DNA of 64,000 nt from Onthophagus taurus (taxonomy: Eukaryota > Arthropoda > Insecta > Coleoptera > Scarabaeidae), in assembly GCF_036711975.1 (NCBI RefSeq), contig NC_091968.1:15004001-15068000 (forward strand), given 5' to 3'. Below the pieces are notes generated by a model, which was not told the origin of the DNA, did no database searches, and saw nothing but the letters and a program-made list of their open reading frames with translations. The translations under genes and the position numbers were made by a program. The number at the start of each line of letters is the position of its first letter. The stretch's first letter is position 1. Shown one piece after another: positions 54,275 through 64,000 of this stretch.

Positions 54275-54568
54275 TGTTCAAGTAACCCTTATATATTTAT
54301 TTATTTTATATTTGTTTACCTAGGCAACTTTGTTTGCACGATTTTTATATAAAAGGGTTTGTTCCACCTATAAGATCTCTCTCTTGCAACGTCCACCCAC
54401 ATGCACATTCATCCTAACTTAAGGTATTTATATATTTATATATATTCTCGTCATCAGTTAAATAAAATTCACTTTACCCAAATTAATTTCTTGATATTTA
54501 TTATCATTTATCTTCAATAAGAGAACCACCACCTTATTAAAGTTTTCCGGTTAATTACCGCGCGAACG
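54275..54568 (+). repeat. 3' LTR of BEL element
   Basis: Nearly identical to the 5' LTR, so insertion is recent. Confidence 0.92.
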
Positions 54569-54588
54569 GTAATTAATATGAAGCTTCT

Positions 54589-54697
54589 TTAATAATTTAT
54601 ATGAGCTTCTCGTAACTCTTCTATAATAATATTAATTTCATTACCATGTGACGTATTACCGGCAAGCTGAGAGGCTATTAAAAGGATCATTCCAATA
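54589..54697 (-). pseudogene. C-terminus of the 386-residue Polinton protein homologue
   Basis: Encodes ILLIASQLAGNTSHGNEINI and ends IEELREAHINY, matching the last domain of the intact gene at 29821. It shows that the BEL element entered between this gene and the 135-residue gene of the second Polinton. Confidence 0.85.
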
Positions 54698-54777
54698 AAT
54701 AAAATTTGACGTGATAGAAAAAATTTCGAATTTTGTTGTACTTTTACTGGTTTATTTATATTTTTGTTGTCTAACTA

Positions 54778-54801
54778 GTTTCGGCAAAAAGCCATCATCA
54801 G
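54778..54801 (-). ncRNA. Hammerhead ribozyme-like core
   Basis: On the minus strand: CTGATGA, a GGC/GCC stem with T-rich loop, GAAAC. It is the Penelope-type motif, with the first stem II pair imperfect. Confidence 0.55.
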
Positions 54802-55109
54802 AGACAACTACAAGAATTAACAATTTTTAATCAATAAGTGAAATTTAAATATGTGAATTAACAATAAAAAGTTTTTTAAAAAATACTTACAAGTCAATGA
54901 ATTTTACAGGAAATTAACATCGAAAACATAAAGCGGTGAACAAATTAAATTATTATTGTCACATAATTTACTTAAAATAAACGTAAAAATTTTTTAAATC
55001 TTTAAAGATTTAACTCCGCATGGACGTCTTTTGTGACAACTGTTACAAGATGGTCTGAGTTCAGGTTTTTCTTTTTTCTTTTTTATTTTTTCTTCGTAAG
55101 AGAACAATA

Positions 55110-55339
55110 TACAGCCTGATTCAGAGTAAGCGTTTATGATCTCAATAATAAAAAAAAAATGTTGGCATTCCATTTAAAAAAAAAAGTTGACAGTCGCCAT
55201 TTTGAAATAATTCGTCCAATTGAAAATCTGGTATCACCATCGTGTAGAGAATGTGCTAAAACATATTACTGCCAAATATTTTGAAAGTAGTACCCATAGT
55301 GTGGCTAATAGTGAGGCGCTTACTCTGAATCAGGCTGTA
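55110..55339. mobile_element. 230-base TA-flanked MITE
   Basis: Perfect inverted ends TACAGCCTGATTCAGAGTAA with TA on both sides; no coding capacity. Mariner-type MITE. Confidence 0.85.
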
Positions 55340-55420
55340 TAATGCGCATGTACAAAAATATTTGGTGACGCATTTTAAATTTAAATTCAAACTGGAAAAT
55401 ATTTTGAATCCAGTTTGAAT

Positions 55421-55672
55421 TTAAACAACTCTTTTCCATGCTTCTTCAGCTAATACCTTATCTGCTATATGTCGATTGTGTAAATCTGTGTATTGTGTAT
55501 AGGCTAAATCATGACGTCTACATGCTCTATCAAGGTCATTAATGTCAGGATCTCCACGTGCTAAGCGTTTCATGAGATTTGTCCCAGGTCTACAGAACTG
55601 ATAGCCGGGTAAATGCAGCTCTCCACCTGTTCGTATCACTAACGTGACTGATATGGAAACATACACAATCAC
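55421..55672 (-). pseudogene. Phospholipase A2 domain of the second Polinton
   Basis: Encodes LHLPGYQFCRPGTNLMKRL and DRACRRHDLAYTQY, matching the calcium loop and His-Asp site of the intact gene at 39767. The frame stops after about 75 residues; basic tail, membrane segment and protease are missing. It abuts the ATPase fragment. Confidence 0.85.
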
Positions 55673-56107
55673 AGTTTTATATAGTAATGAAACCCATTAC
55701 GATATCTACCATTGTTCATATCGTCCTCCTTACTGATTACAAAAAATTCGAATCTATCTTTCCAACACAAGTTTGCATTATCACGTATTAAATGCTTTGG
55801 AATATGTGTGTAACTCTGACATAAATAAAAACTATCTATTGCCTTATGTCGTCCCATACAAAAATAATCACGTATAATTGATTGTTTGTCGTATGCTACA
55901 TCACCAAGTATAAAAACCGAATCTTCATTCGCTTTGGAAGGATGCATTATGTTATCACTACTGCTATACTCATAATATCCTAAACCTTTTATAGGCTGCA
56001 GCAATTTTCTCAAATATTCATATTTGCTTTGATACAATGATTTTGAATACACATACACATTTCTAAAGGATAGTCCATTAGGATCCTGTAATAAGCTAAT
56101 TATCAGA
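55669..56107 (-). pseudogene. Packaging ATPase fragment of the second Polinton
   Basis: Encodes YQSKYEYLRKLLQPI, a Walker B region VFILGDVAYDKQ, DYFCMGRHKAIDSFYLCQSY and RYRNGFHYYIKL. Walker A is lost at the junction with plus-strand capsid sequence near 56107. Confidence 0.87.
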
Positions 56108-56108
56108 T

Positions 56109-56360
56109 TTGTTTTACCAGAGATTTGTTGTAGATATATTTAAAGTAAATTCTATACAAGTACTATGTAGCATAACACATGGAGCTTATCACAACGACAT
56201 ACCTGCGCACACTATCTACTCATTTTTCCCTATAGTTCCTAAAGGTTATAAAATATCAGAAACTCCCCACAATTTAATATATATGCCTCACACTGTGAAA
56301 CAGTTAACACCTCAAAACAAACAATTTCTTGAATCATTAGGTTTACAATTAATAAAATAA
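56109..56360 (+). pseudogene. Minor capsid C-terminal fragment fused to the small protein tail
   Basis: Encodes IYSFFPIVPKGYKISETP, matching FFPNVPAGFKIIEAP of PX, then directly QLTPQNKQFLESLGLQLIK, matching the end of the 56-residue protein. A deletion has fused the two genes. Confidence 0.8.
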
Positions 56361-56368
56361 TATTCAAT

Positions 56369-59091
56369 ATGAGTATCTTAAACGTCTCTGATAAAGTACA
56401 ATTTGATAATTCACTCGTACGGATTCAGTATCATAATCATTTACTATACTCATCAAATTCTTTTAACAATAGCGATGAACTTCGTATTGCAATTCAACAA
56501 TAGGATGTTTACACGTTACCAAGTCAATCTTTTATTTACGTACAAGGGAATCTATTGAAAGATGGCGGAACCGTTGATAAAGATTCAAAATTATCAGTAA
56601 ATCCGATTGCTCATATGTTCAGTGAAGTACGATTTGAAGGTGGAGGGAACGTAATTGACAGAGTAAGAAATCCAGGAATAGCTAGCACATTAAAAAATCT
56701 TTGCTCATTAACAAGATCGGAATACTATCATGCCTCTAATGCACGTTTCGAATATCCAAATGTTAAAGTAAATGAAAATACAGGAGATTTTGATTTTTGT
56801 GTCCCCTTGAAATATTTTCTTGGTTTCGCAGAAGATTATAATAAAATTTTGATAAATCTCCATCAAGAATTAGTTCTAGTACGCAGTAATTCAGATAAGA
56901 ATGTTATTGAAAGTCTTTTACCTAATGTGATGTTTAATATTAATAAAATAGTATGGAAAGTCCCTCTTGTTTCTGTAGCCGATGTTGAACGTTTAAAACT
57001 TTTAGAGTACATAGAACAAGGAATTGAATTAGACACGGGCTTTATATCATTTGATTTACATGAATACCCATCATTACCAAAAAGTAAACAACATACATGG
57101 ACAATTAAAACATCTACTCAATTAGAAAAGCCCAGATACTTATATTAGGGTTTCAAATCAATAGAAAAGATAATCTGTTACGTTCATCACAATTTGCCAC
57201 TGTAATTTAACAGATATGAAAGTGTTTTTAAATAGTGAGAAATATCCCTATGAAGCTTTAAATTTAAATTTTAAGACAGGTCAAATTGCAGTTTTATATG
57301 AAATGTATTGTAATTTGTTACATTCCGAAATTTTTATGTTATGTGTGGGTGACTTGTTTATGTGTAATGGGTTATGAGTTGCATACATTCGGAAACTTAT
57401 TATTATTTTTATTTATTTTGTTTACATTTTGTTTGTTTATAACATTTTATTGTTTTCTCTTTCAGCAACATATTCTGAGTGTTCCTTTTTTTTCCTTTTA
57501 ACTCCTATCACTTTAAAATTCTCCTTTTTGCTTTTGAGAGGGTGTCGTAAATTCATGATGTTATCTTGCGCAGACGTAATTTTTTTTGATATTTTCGATT
57601 TTTGGGTATAAAAGACCGTTCAAGTTTCTTCTTGGCCTCTCTCTTTCTTACTATATTACCAGAGCAATACGTGTTTTCGAGTGTTAGAGAAATTTTGGTT
57701 GGTTCGCCATTTTTGGTTTTGGTGTAAAATTTTGTTTCTAATCCATATTTGTGGGATTCATCACTCGAAATAAAGTTTTGGAAAAGTGTTTTTCTTTTAC
57801 CAAATTGTACGGAGATTCCGGATTTCAACGTATTTCATTACATTTTCTTCTGTCCTCTGGTTAAACCTCGAACATCAGAGGTTTTTATTGAGGGGAGCAA
57901 CTTTTGGCATCTCTTATTGGACAACCTTTTTTTTATTGGTATTTTGGAACCATTGTCCAAGGGTATAATTTCCATTACATCCTAAGGATTATAATTATTT
58001 TTTTTGGAACAAAACAAAGAATATTACCTTACCTTTCCTGAGTCACAAGAATTTGTTGCTGAGGATTTATTTCGAATCGGGTCGGTGATCAAGACTTGGA
58101 GTAAAGGTCAGATAGAACAACATACTATTATCTTGGTCATTGAAGAATTTGTATTTTAGATTTTTTTTTTATTTGATTTTCCTTAAGAAAATCTTTAAGA
58201 TAATTAATCTTTGGAACATTAAACCTTTTCAATTTTTTTTATATTTCATTTTTTTTTTGTAAATTCTTGTTTGGAGAGATTTTTTTTAATTCTATTTTGG
58301 TGTTGATTTTTTTTTTATATAATTTTTGATTTCACGTTGAGCTCAACTCTACGGAGTCAGACGCGGGTTAATTTTTCATTTTCATTTTTTTTGGTATTTT
58401 GATTTAAATTTCCTTTCAGTTTTGACTTTCATTTTTTTTAAAAGCTCGCAAACATCAATATAGTTTTTTTTTTGTTGTTGTTTTGAACCTAAAAGTTTAC
58501 GGTTTTATAATTTTGTTATTAGTTTATTTTTTTTTACTTACCTGTTATTTACGGGAGTTTTAATAAATTTTTGTCTGCAACTCAAAACCTATTTTGTTGA
58601 GCGTTTATGTTTTGTTATGTTATTTGTTTAAATCACCATACTCCATCATCTCACGTCACAGTTCGTGTTGTACGCGGGGTTAACTGTGTGGCGCCATATA
58701 AATACCCCTCCCTTCTTCACTGAGCCGGTCGAGGACTCGCGTACATCTCAGGGTGATAAAACTAGTTTTGTCCTTGTTGAAAATTTCGTTAATTTTTTTT
58801 GTTTTGATTTAAAATCTTTTAACGCATTTGGCGTCATAAATTTCGCAAAGACCTATTACGATCGAGAACTTGCAGAACTAATATTTAACAGAGACATTTT
58901 TAGCACATACACCGATTATTGTAACTGATTGTTCACGGCAAAATGATATTTTAAATGTTGGAACCGTTTATATTCGCATTGAATTTGAAACGAGTGAAGA
59001 GATACCTAATGCTACTTCCCTCTACTGTTTAATCTTACATGATCGAGTTTTCAAATATGTTCCTTTAACTGGTATGATTAATCAAATATAG
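56369..59091 (+). pseudogene. Major capsid protein of the second Polinton, split
   Basis: Starts at ATG 56369. A stop at about 56502 precedes a long frame (LPSQSFIYVQGNL, DFCVPLKYFLGFAED, FDLHEYPSLPKSKQHTW) to about 57147, then frameshifts to 57300. It resumes at about 58820 with FAKTYYDRELAE and ends IRIEFETSEEIPNATSLYC...LHDRVF at 59091. The interval 57300-58820 is an insertion. The gene is on the opposite strand from this element's ATPase, unlike the intact element. Confidence 0.88.
57302..58820. mobile_element. Unidentified 1.5-kb insertion in the capsid gene
   Basis: T-rich on the plus strand, with a promoter-like GGGTATAAAAGACC at 57604 and another TATAAATA near 58697. The ends TGTAATTTG and GGCGTCA resemble a solo LTR, but no target duplication or partner LTR was found. 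No protein is recognised. Confidence 0.5.
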
Positions 59092-59534
59092 ATCAGTTTG
59101 TAAATAACTCTATGTCAATAACATTAGGTTTTAATAAAGCAGATGAACTGGATTTTTATGTAAACAAAATAAAGTTAGTTGTATTTAAGTTGGCTGAAGT
59201 TTTATTAGAAATATTCCTAATTTCCTGCGCACGCGCATTCAAGCGACGGGAGGCACGCCTTTAAGCACTCAGCAAATTTAAATATTAAAAATATAACAGT
59301 CCGTCCGGTAAATTTATTACATTTATTTCACTCATTAAATATATTATTTTTTTAATTAAATGTATTATTCCTATTCATCATCTACGAGCGATTTCCTCTT
59401 ATCTAATCTTCGCACATTTCCTACCGCATATTTCCTGCGATTCGTTAACGCGTCAACCACCGCCGCACTCGAAAGACCTGATTCAGTTCGTTTTTAACCG
59501 CTGCTTTCGAAAAGTTAGTCTTCAGACGTTGCGC
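59092..59534. other. No gene recognised
   Basis: Probable right end of the second Polinton, then sequence leading into the inverted motif of the next Penelope element (TTTCGAAAAGTTA... mirrored at 59500-59562). No terminal repeat of the second Polinton was found. Confidence 0.4.
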
Positions 59535-59561
59535 CTGAAGACGAAAGTAACTTTTCGAAAC
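59535..59561 (+). ncRNA. Weak hammerhead-like motif
   Basis: CTGAAGA, an imperfect GAAAG/CTTTTC stem, then GAAAC. It lies in a palindromic segment at the 3' end of the adjacent Penelope element but on the opposite strand from its genes. Confidence 0.35.
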
Positions 59562-59628
59562 CGATAGTGCAGATAAACAAATTCATAAATATTAATTCTT
59601 CACACATTTTGTGTTTCATTAATTAATC

Positions 59629-60735
59629 ATGAATTTCTCTCGCCTCTCTCGTCAATCTTTGGAGGTAATGTCCGTTTCTTGATAACACTTTGATTTTTTC
59701 AAACTCTATGGTATGTCCTCCTTTGTGGCAATGTTCTGCGACTACAGATTGGTGGATTTTACTCAGTCGGACATCTCTTTCGTGTTCCTTGATGCGGCTT
59801 TCAATGTTACTCCCAGTTTGGCCAACGTAATATTTCCCGCAACTGCACGATAGCCGATAGACTTCCGCTCCCTTTAATGGGGTTAGTTTGTCTTTGGCTA
59901 TAGGAAGAGCGTTTTGTATTTTGCTGGCCTTACCGTATCGTACCACTATATCATTCTTCTTCAGACACCTCGCAATTCGCTCCGTCACACCTAAAATATA
60001 ATGAGGGCAGATAAAACCGGCTGGTATCGTACTTACCGAGTCATCCTTCTGTTTGCGTGGTTTGTAGCTCGTTGGATATCCCTCATCGTATAACCGTTCT
60101 TCTGCAGCACATCTTCTAGGAATCTTTCTTCTTTCCTCACGTTCTCTTTATCACACATCCTCTCTGCTCGCTGGAATAAGGCTTGAATCACGGACCTCTT
60201 CTGTTGTAGGTGGTGGTGGGATGAAGCTTGCGGGTATCTATTCGTATCCGTCTTCTTTCGTTCCATGCCCCCATCTGTCTTCCTAGTGGCCAACACGTCC
60301 AGGAAAGGCGACTGTTTTGCAGTTTCTGTTTCCATGGTAAATTTTATCATGGGATATTGTGAATTGAGGTGGTCTAGAAATTCCTGGAGTTGCTATTTTC
60401 CATGTTGCCAGATCACGAAAGTGTCATCAACGTAATAGAGGCATAGGTTCGGTTTCCACGGACTCTTCTTTAACGCTTCCTCTTCAAACATCTCCATGTT
60501 AAAATTGGCAATCACAGGTGACAGAGGCGATCCCATGGCTGCCCCTTCGCAGTGCTCGTGGAACTCTCCTTTCCAGCTAAGATATGTCGACGATAGTCAG
60601 TACTCCACTAGTCCTGGGATATACTTCGGCAACCCCTCCGGGATGACTTTCTGGCGAAGACTATCCGCAGCATCTTTGACTGGTACCCTGGTGAATGGAG
60701 ATTCTACGTCGAAACTTATAACAATAATAAGTCGA
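59629..60735 (-). pseudogene. Second Penelope-like element (RT and GIY-YIG)
   Basis: On the minus strand: RT blocks FTRVPVKDAADSL, AAMGSPLSPVIANFNMEMF and LYYVDDTFVIW (60420-60720), then SPFLDVLATRK, a frameshift, and the GIY-YIG domain with VYRLSCSCGKYYVGQTGSN and RIKEHERDV (59623-59988). The element belongs to a different lineage from the one at 22007. It is truncated at its 5' end by the BEL scrap. Confidence 0.85.
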
Positions 60736-60739
60736 TTAG

Positions 60740-61690
60740 CCCTGGTAAAGTTTGACGTTTGCGCAGATTAAGATCTTGTAAATGGGGATATTTCGAAACG
60801 TCAATAGACACAGTGGGATGATCTGAACAGATGCGGTTACTTATGACAGCTGTAAATGGCAATGTAGGTTGATGAGCGTCGCAAGGTTTGATATGATATT
60901 CAACAGTTTCATTGTTGGAGCTCGAAGTCATATTGTTCAATCCCTCAATGGGTTCTGATCGAATACTGCGAGTAAGTTGTAATCGTTTCTGAAGGCTATC
61001 GGTGATGAAATTAATCATGCTGCAGGAGTCAATAAGAGCCCGTACCTTGTGGTATCTTCCGAAGCGATCCTGAATATCTAGTTCAGCAACAGGAAGGAGA
61101 ATAGATGCGACCGTGTTTGTGATAGAAGCGACGACGGTGTTGTGAAGATTCGAAGTACTGGCAACGGGTGAGGTTTTATCTTGTGTAATTTGAATTAAAT
61201 GTAACAGCGTATGATGACTGATGACGTTTATTACATACTCGACAGTTTTTGCTTGAATTACATTTGCTAGTTTGGTGACGACATCCCAAACAATTCTTAC
61301 AATATTTATTGTTAGAAATAATTTCGAACCGTATGATTTGCTTGACATAAAATACAATTGGGTTTTCATTGAAGTTCCGTAGCAAAGGTCGATTGAATTG
61401 GCTTGGAAATCGGTTTGGAACCCTTTGAGAAGGAGGTTTTTTGATTAATAGAACCTTTGGTACGGGAGGTCAGTAGGACAGAATCTAAAGCCTTGGCTTT
61501 ATTTGCCAAGAAATCTATTAATTGCAGATAAGTTGGAATTTCTGATGAGCTATGTTCCGTTTCAAACTGAATTTTAACATTGTTGTTTATTTTATGAATT
61601 AGCATGTTGAATAAGAGGAAGTCCCATGAATCTACTGGAAATCCCAATGCTCGGAATCCCTCAACATTTTCCACGTCTGTCAAGTTGGCA
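60740..61690 (-). pseudogene. BEL/Pao gag-protease fragment
   Basis: Encodes VEGFRALGFPVDSWDFLLFN (matches the gag at 48235), knuckles CKNCLGCRHQTSKC and CRVCNKRHQ, and protease ALIDSCSMINFI (the usual DSG is DSC). It is a related but diverged copy of the element at 46800, on the other strand. Confidence 0.87.
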
Positions 61691-61724
61691 CTACATCTTG
61701 CAATTTGAATAAAAAAAACTATTG

Positions 61725-62305
61725 CATTAATTGTCGCTTAATTTATTGTAATTTGTCTTAAAGTTTACAAATTTGTCGCGTACTTTTTTATGAATAATTT
61801 TTGAGGTATTGCACTTTTCAGGTAGTGCTAACTTGACAGTGGGAATCTATGGTATAGAACCTAGATAACAAGAAATTAAGGAAGTCATTAATTGTCGCTT
61901 AATTTGTTGTAATTTGTCGTAAAGTTTAAAAATTTGTCGCGTGCTTTTTTATGAATAATTTTTGAGGTATTGCACTTTTCAGGTAGTGCTAACTTGACAG
62001 TGGGAATCTATGGTATAGAACCTAGACAACAGAAAACTAAGGACGTCATTAATTGTCGCTTAATTTGTTGTAATTTGTCGTAAAGTTTAAAAATTTGTCA
62101 CGTGCTTTTTTATGAATAATTTTTGAGGATTGCACTTTTGAGGTAGTGTTAACTTGACGGTGGGAATCTATGGCATAGAACGGAGATAACAAAAAACTAA
62201 TGACGTTATTAATTGTCGCTTAATTTGTTGTAATTTGTCGTAAAGTTTACAAATTTGTCTCGTCCTTTTTTATGAATAATTTTTGAGGTATTTCACTTTA
62301 AAGGC
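61725..62305. repeat. 161-base tandem repeat array
   Basis: Units begin ATTAATTGTCGCTTAATTT at about 61726, 61887, 62048 and 62208; about 3.6 copies. The unit includes TTGTCGTAAAGTTTA and TAGTGCTAACTTGACAG. Noncoding satellite-like DNA. Confidence 0.9.
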
Positions 62306-64000
62306 ATACTAAACGTACTTTAAATTTTCGCCTACGTCATCAAACGTTACTAAGGATTGGTATGACGTCATATTAAAGCCACAATTGACCAATTACAGTA
62401 TTTCATTTACAGTTACGATAGTAGCGTATTAAACACGTAAGGCTCAATGGTGAAAAACCAACATATACCACACTAAAATCATGAGCAAAACTGTTGTACA
62501 TCATCAAACGTTACCACGGTTGTTTTTCAAACCAAAATTGACGAATTACAGAGTTACGATTACAATAGGGCCGTGAAGATCAATCGATTAGAAAGACCAT
62601 CCTTCAAAAAATCGATAATCTAAATTAAATAATTTAATTTAAATTAGACGGATTAGTAACGTTTTCACGTTCGAAAATTGTTAAGTTTTTGCAATAATTA
62701 ATGTAAAAGTTTAAAATTCACCCCCGACTCCAGATGACGTTTTAAGTAAGAAGCAAGAAATCACAGACGTTTTCTGTGATTTTGTTTTTTTTTCTTCTAG
62801 CAACAAGTAAATGCGACTATTCGGGGTGTACGGTCCAGGTTTTAATTAAAGAAACAACTTTTTAAAAAGCTAATATTTCGGTTATTTATTGTAACCTTCC
62901 TCAGAGCATTTTTTATTGCTACAAGAGATTAACAAAGTTAGAGTTATAAATTGTAAATTTAATAAACACTTACTTGTTTTTTGAAACTAACAATTGTTTC
63001 AATAAAGGATCAAGCGAACTATTAACACAACTGGATGAATCAACGTACGTACAAGATGTCTGACAGGTAAAACTTCTTTTATATAAAAATAAAAATAACA
63101 AGTGCGTTTTAGAATTGAAGAAAAAACTCTTTTAAGCATTGATACCAACCAAAAATTTTTGCGATCAGGAATGTACTGCGCAAGCGTCAAAACTTTTGCG
63201 GTGAAGCCGCCTAAATTTAAACTTGAGAATATAAAATTATAAAAAATATTTAAAAATTGAATTGATTAATAAAAAAATTAAGACAAGAACAGATTGACAA
63301 ACAGTTTAAAATCCTAAATCAGTGGCTAAAACATATGTGATCGGGTGACAATAGGATTAAAATTACTATTATTAAAATTATTATTAATAGGATTAAATTA
63401 AATTTAACTTTAGTTTTTTTTTTTTTGAAAAAGTAAGCCTCAGAATCAAAAATTAAAAAATATAGTCAATCAATTTTAAAAAACTTTCGAATAAGCCAAT
63501 AAAAAAAATGCTTAACGTCAATAACGGTAATAGTAACGTATTGATGACATGCAACAATTCTGCTTATAATTTTAGTGTGTTGCATATGTGAGGTAGAGTT
63601 AACTTGAAACCCGGTCTATGAATTAAAATGGAGATATAACAACAAATAACTAATAAGCTAAAATGTTATTTTATTAAAAGAAAAATAGACACGGTCTTTC
63701 GGCAAGTTTTTTATTGCACAATATATATAATTAATACTGTTATAGTTTCAAAAGGCTGAACCTCCTTAGCGACATCTTTCAAATCGTCGTAAACAACCCA
63801 TTTAATGCTATTTCAATATGAAATTGCTATATGATGTCCTACGGCGGTATTACTATTTTGATTGCCCAAATATCCAACGCAACCAACAACTTTAAATTGT
63901 TTATCCTGAAATTGTATATATTTAGGAATTTTATTGAGGGTAATTCCAGGTGATGTTGAGGCTGTCTCGAGTGTCAGAATTGGACCTAAAATTTAGAACC
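62306..64000. other. No gene recognised apart from one motif
   Basis: AT-rich DNA. The only supported structure is the hammerhead-like core at 62875-62904; short open frames such as 62999-63190 look random. Confidence 0.4.
62875..62904 (-). ncRNA. Hammerhead ribozyme-like core
   Basis: Minus strand: CTGAGGA, a perfect GGTTA/TAACC helix with an AT-rich loop, then GAAAT. It fits CUGANGA - stem II - GAAA and suggests another Penelope terminal repeat remnant. Confidence 0.55.

Larger units (their letters stand above)
46800..54568 (+). mobile_element. BEL/Pao LTR retrotransposon
   Basis: Two nearly identical LTRs of 294 bases (46800-47093 and 54275-54568) begin TGTTCAAGTAACCC. A primer site TTTGGTCCTTCGAGCCGGA follows the first and a purine tract GGTGGGTGGAA precedes the second. 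Inside are gag, zinc knuckles, protease, YIDD reverse transcriptase, RNase H and integrase in BEL/Pao order. No clean target duplication is seen (the last base of the 3' LTR is G rather than A). It sits inside the second Polinton. Confidence 0.92.
54698..55420. other. Insertions with hammerhead-like motif and a MITE
   Basis: No gene. It contains a hammerhead-like core (54778-54801) typical of Penelope terminal repeats and a 230-base MITE (55110-55339). These separate two pieces of the second Polinton. Confidence 0.6.

Noticed and set aside
57302-58820. Calling the capsid insertion a solo LTR
   Set aside because: TG/CA-like ends are present, but no target duplication and no second copy were found, so the class is left open.
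61725-62305. Tandem repeats as a CRISPR array
   Set aside because: The 161-base units are contiguous with no unique spacers, and the DNA is from an insect.
1-64000. tRNA or rRNA genes
   Set aside because: No cloverleaf with A and B boxes or conserved rRNA core was seen; primer sites complementary to tRNAs belong to LTR elements.

Overview
The window is AT-rich insect DNA. An insect-type odorant receptor gene with 54 to 60-base introns and the mix of arthropod transposons support this; the order of insect cannot be told. Apart from the receptor gene and one unidentified open frame, almost everything is mobile DNA. The most important object is a complete Polinton/Maverick DNA virus-transposon at 23998-42596.

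Layout. (1) 800-9042: one odorant receptor gene on the minus strand. Its intron 1253-8271 is filled by a non-autonomous hAT (1416-2235), several dead LINEs and a gypsy scrap. (2) 9530-11232: a dead LINE with RNase H. (3) 11440-16333: a broken Ty3/gypsy element on the minus strand, with a 1-kb terminal-repeat element in its gag. (4) 16597-20449: a 1.2-kb foldback element and a decayed mariner-like transposon with related ends. (5) 21314-44685: a nest in which an LTR element holds a Penelope-like element, which holds the intact Polinton. (6) 44929-59091: a second, ruined Polinton of a different subfamily, cut up by MITEs, a BEL/Pao retrotransposon (46800-54568) and other insertions. (7) 59500-64000: a second Penelope-like element, a BEL scrap, a 161-base tandem array and a hammerhead-type motif.

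The intact Polinton has a 6-base target duplication (ACAATA), 446-base terminal inverted repeats and a full gene set. This comprises a spliced protein-primed DNA polymerase, integrase with chromodomain, packaging ATPase, major and minor capsid proteins, adenovirus-type protease, a phospholipase A2-type capsid protein and about nine genes of unknown function. All core genes are open, so insertion was probably recent. Polymerase reads inward from the left repeat and nearly all other genes read from the right.

Points that deserve attention in this Polinton: the protease has no usable start for its N-terminal region but lies exactly in the -1 frame after an A AAA AAC heptamer at the end of the phospholipase gene; the start codon of the 299-residue protein appears to be created by splicing; polymerase needs a 59-base intron; capsid genes are packed like an operon (TAA directly followed by ATG, TAATG overlaps); the inverted repeats contain a terminal palindrome and a dense array of AGGTCA nuclear-receptor half sites; and a perfect 67-base G-rich/C-rich palindrome sits in the middle.
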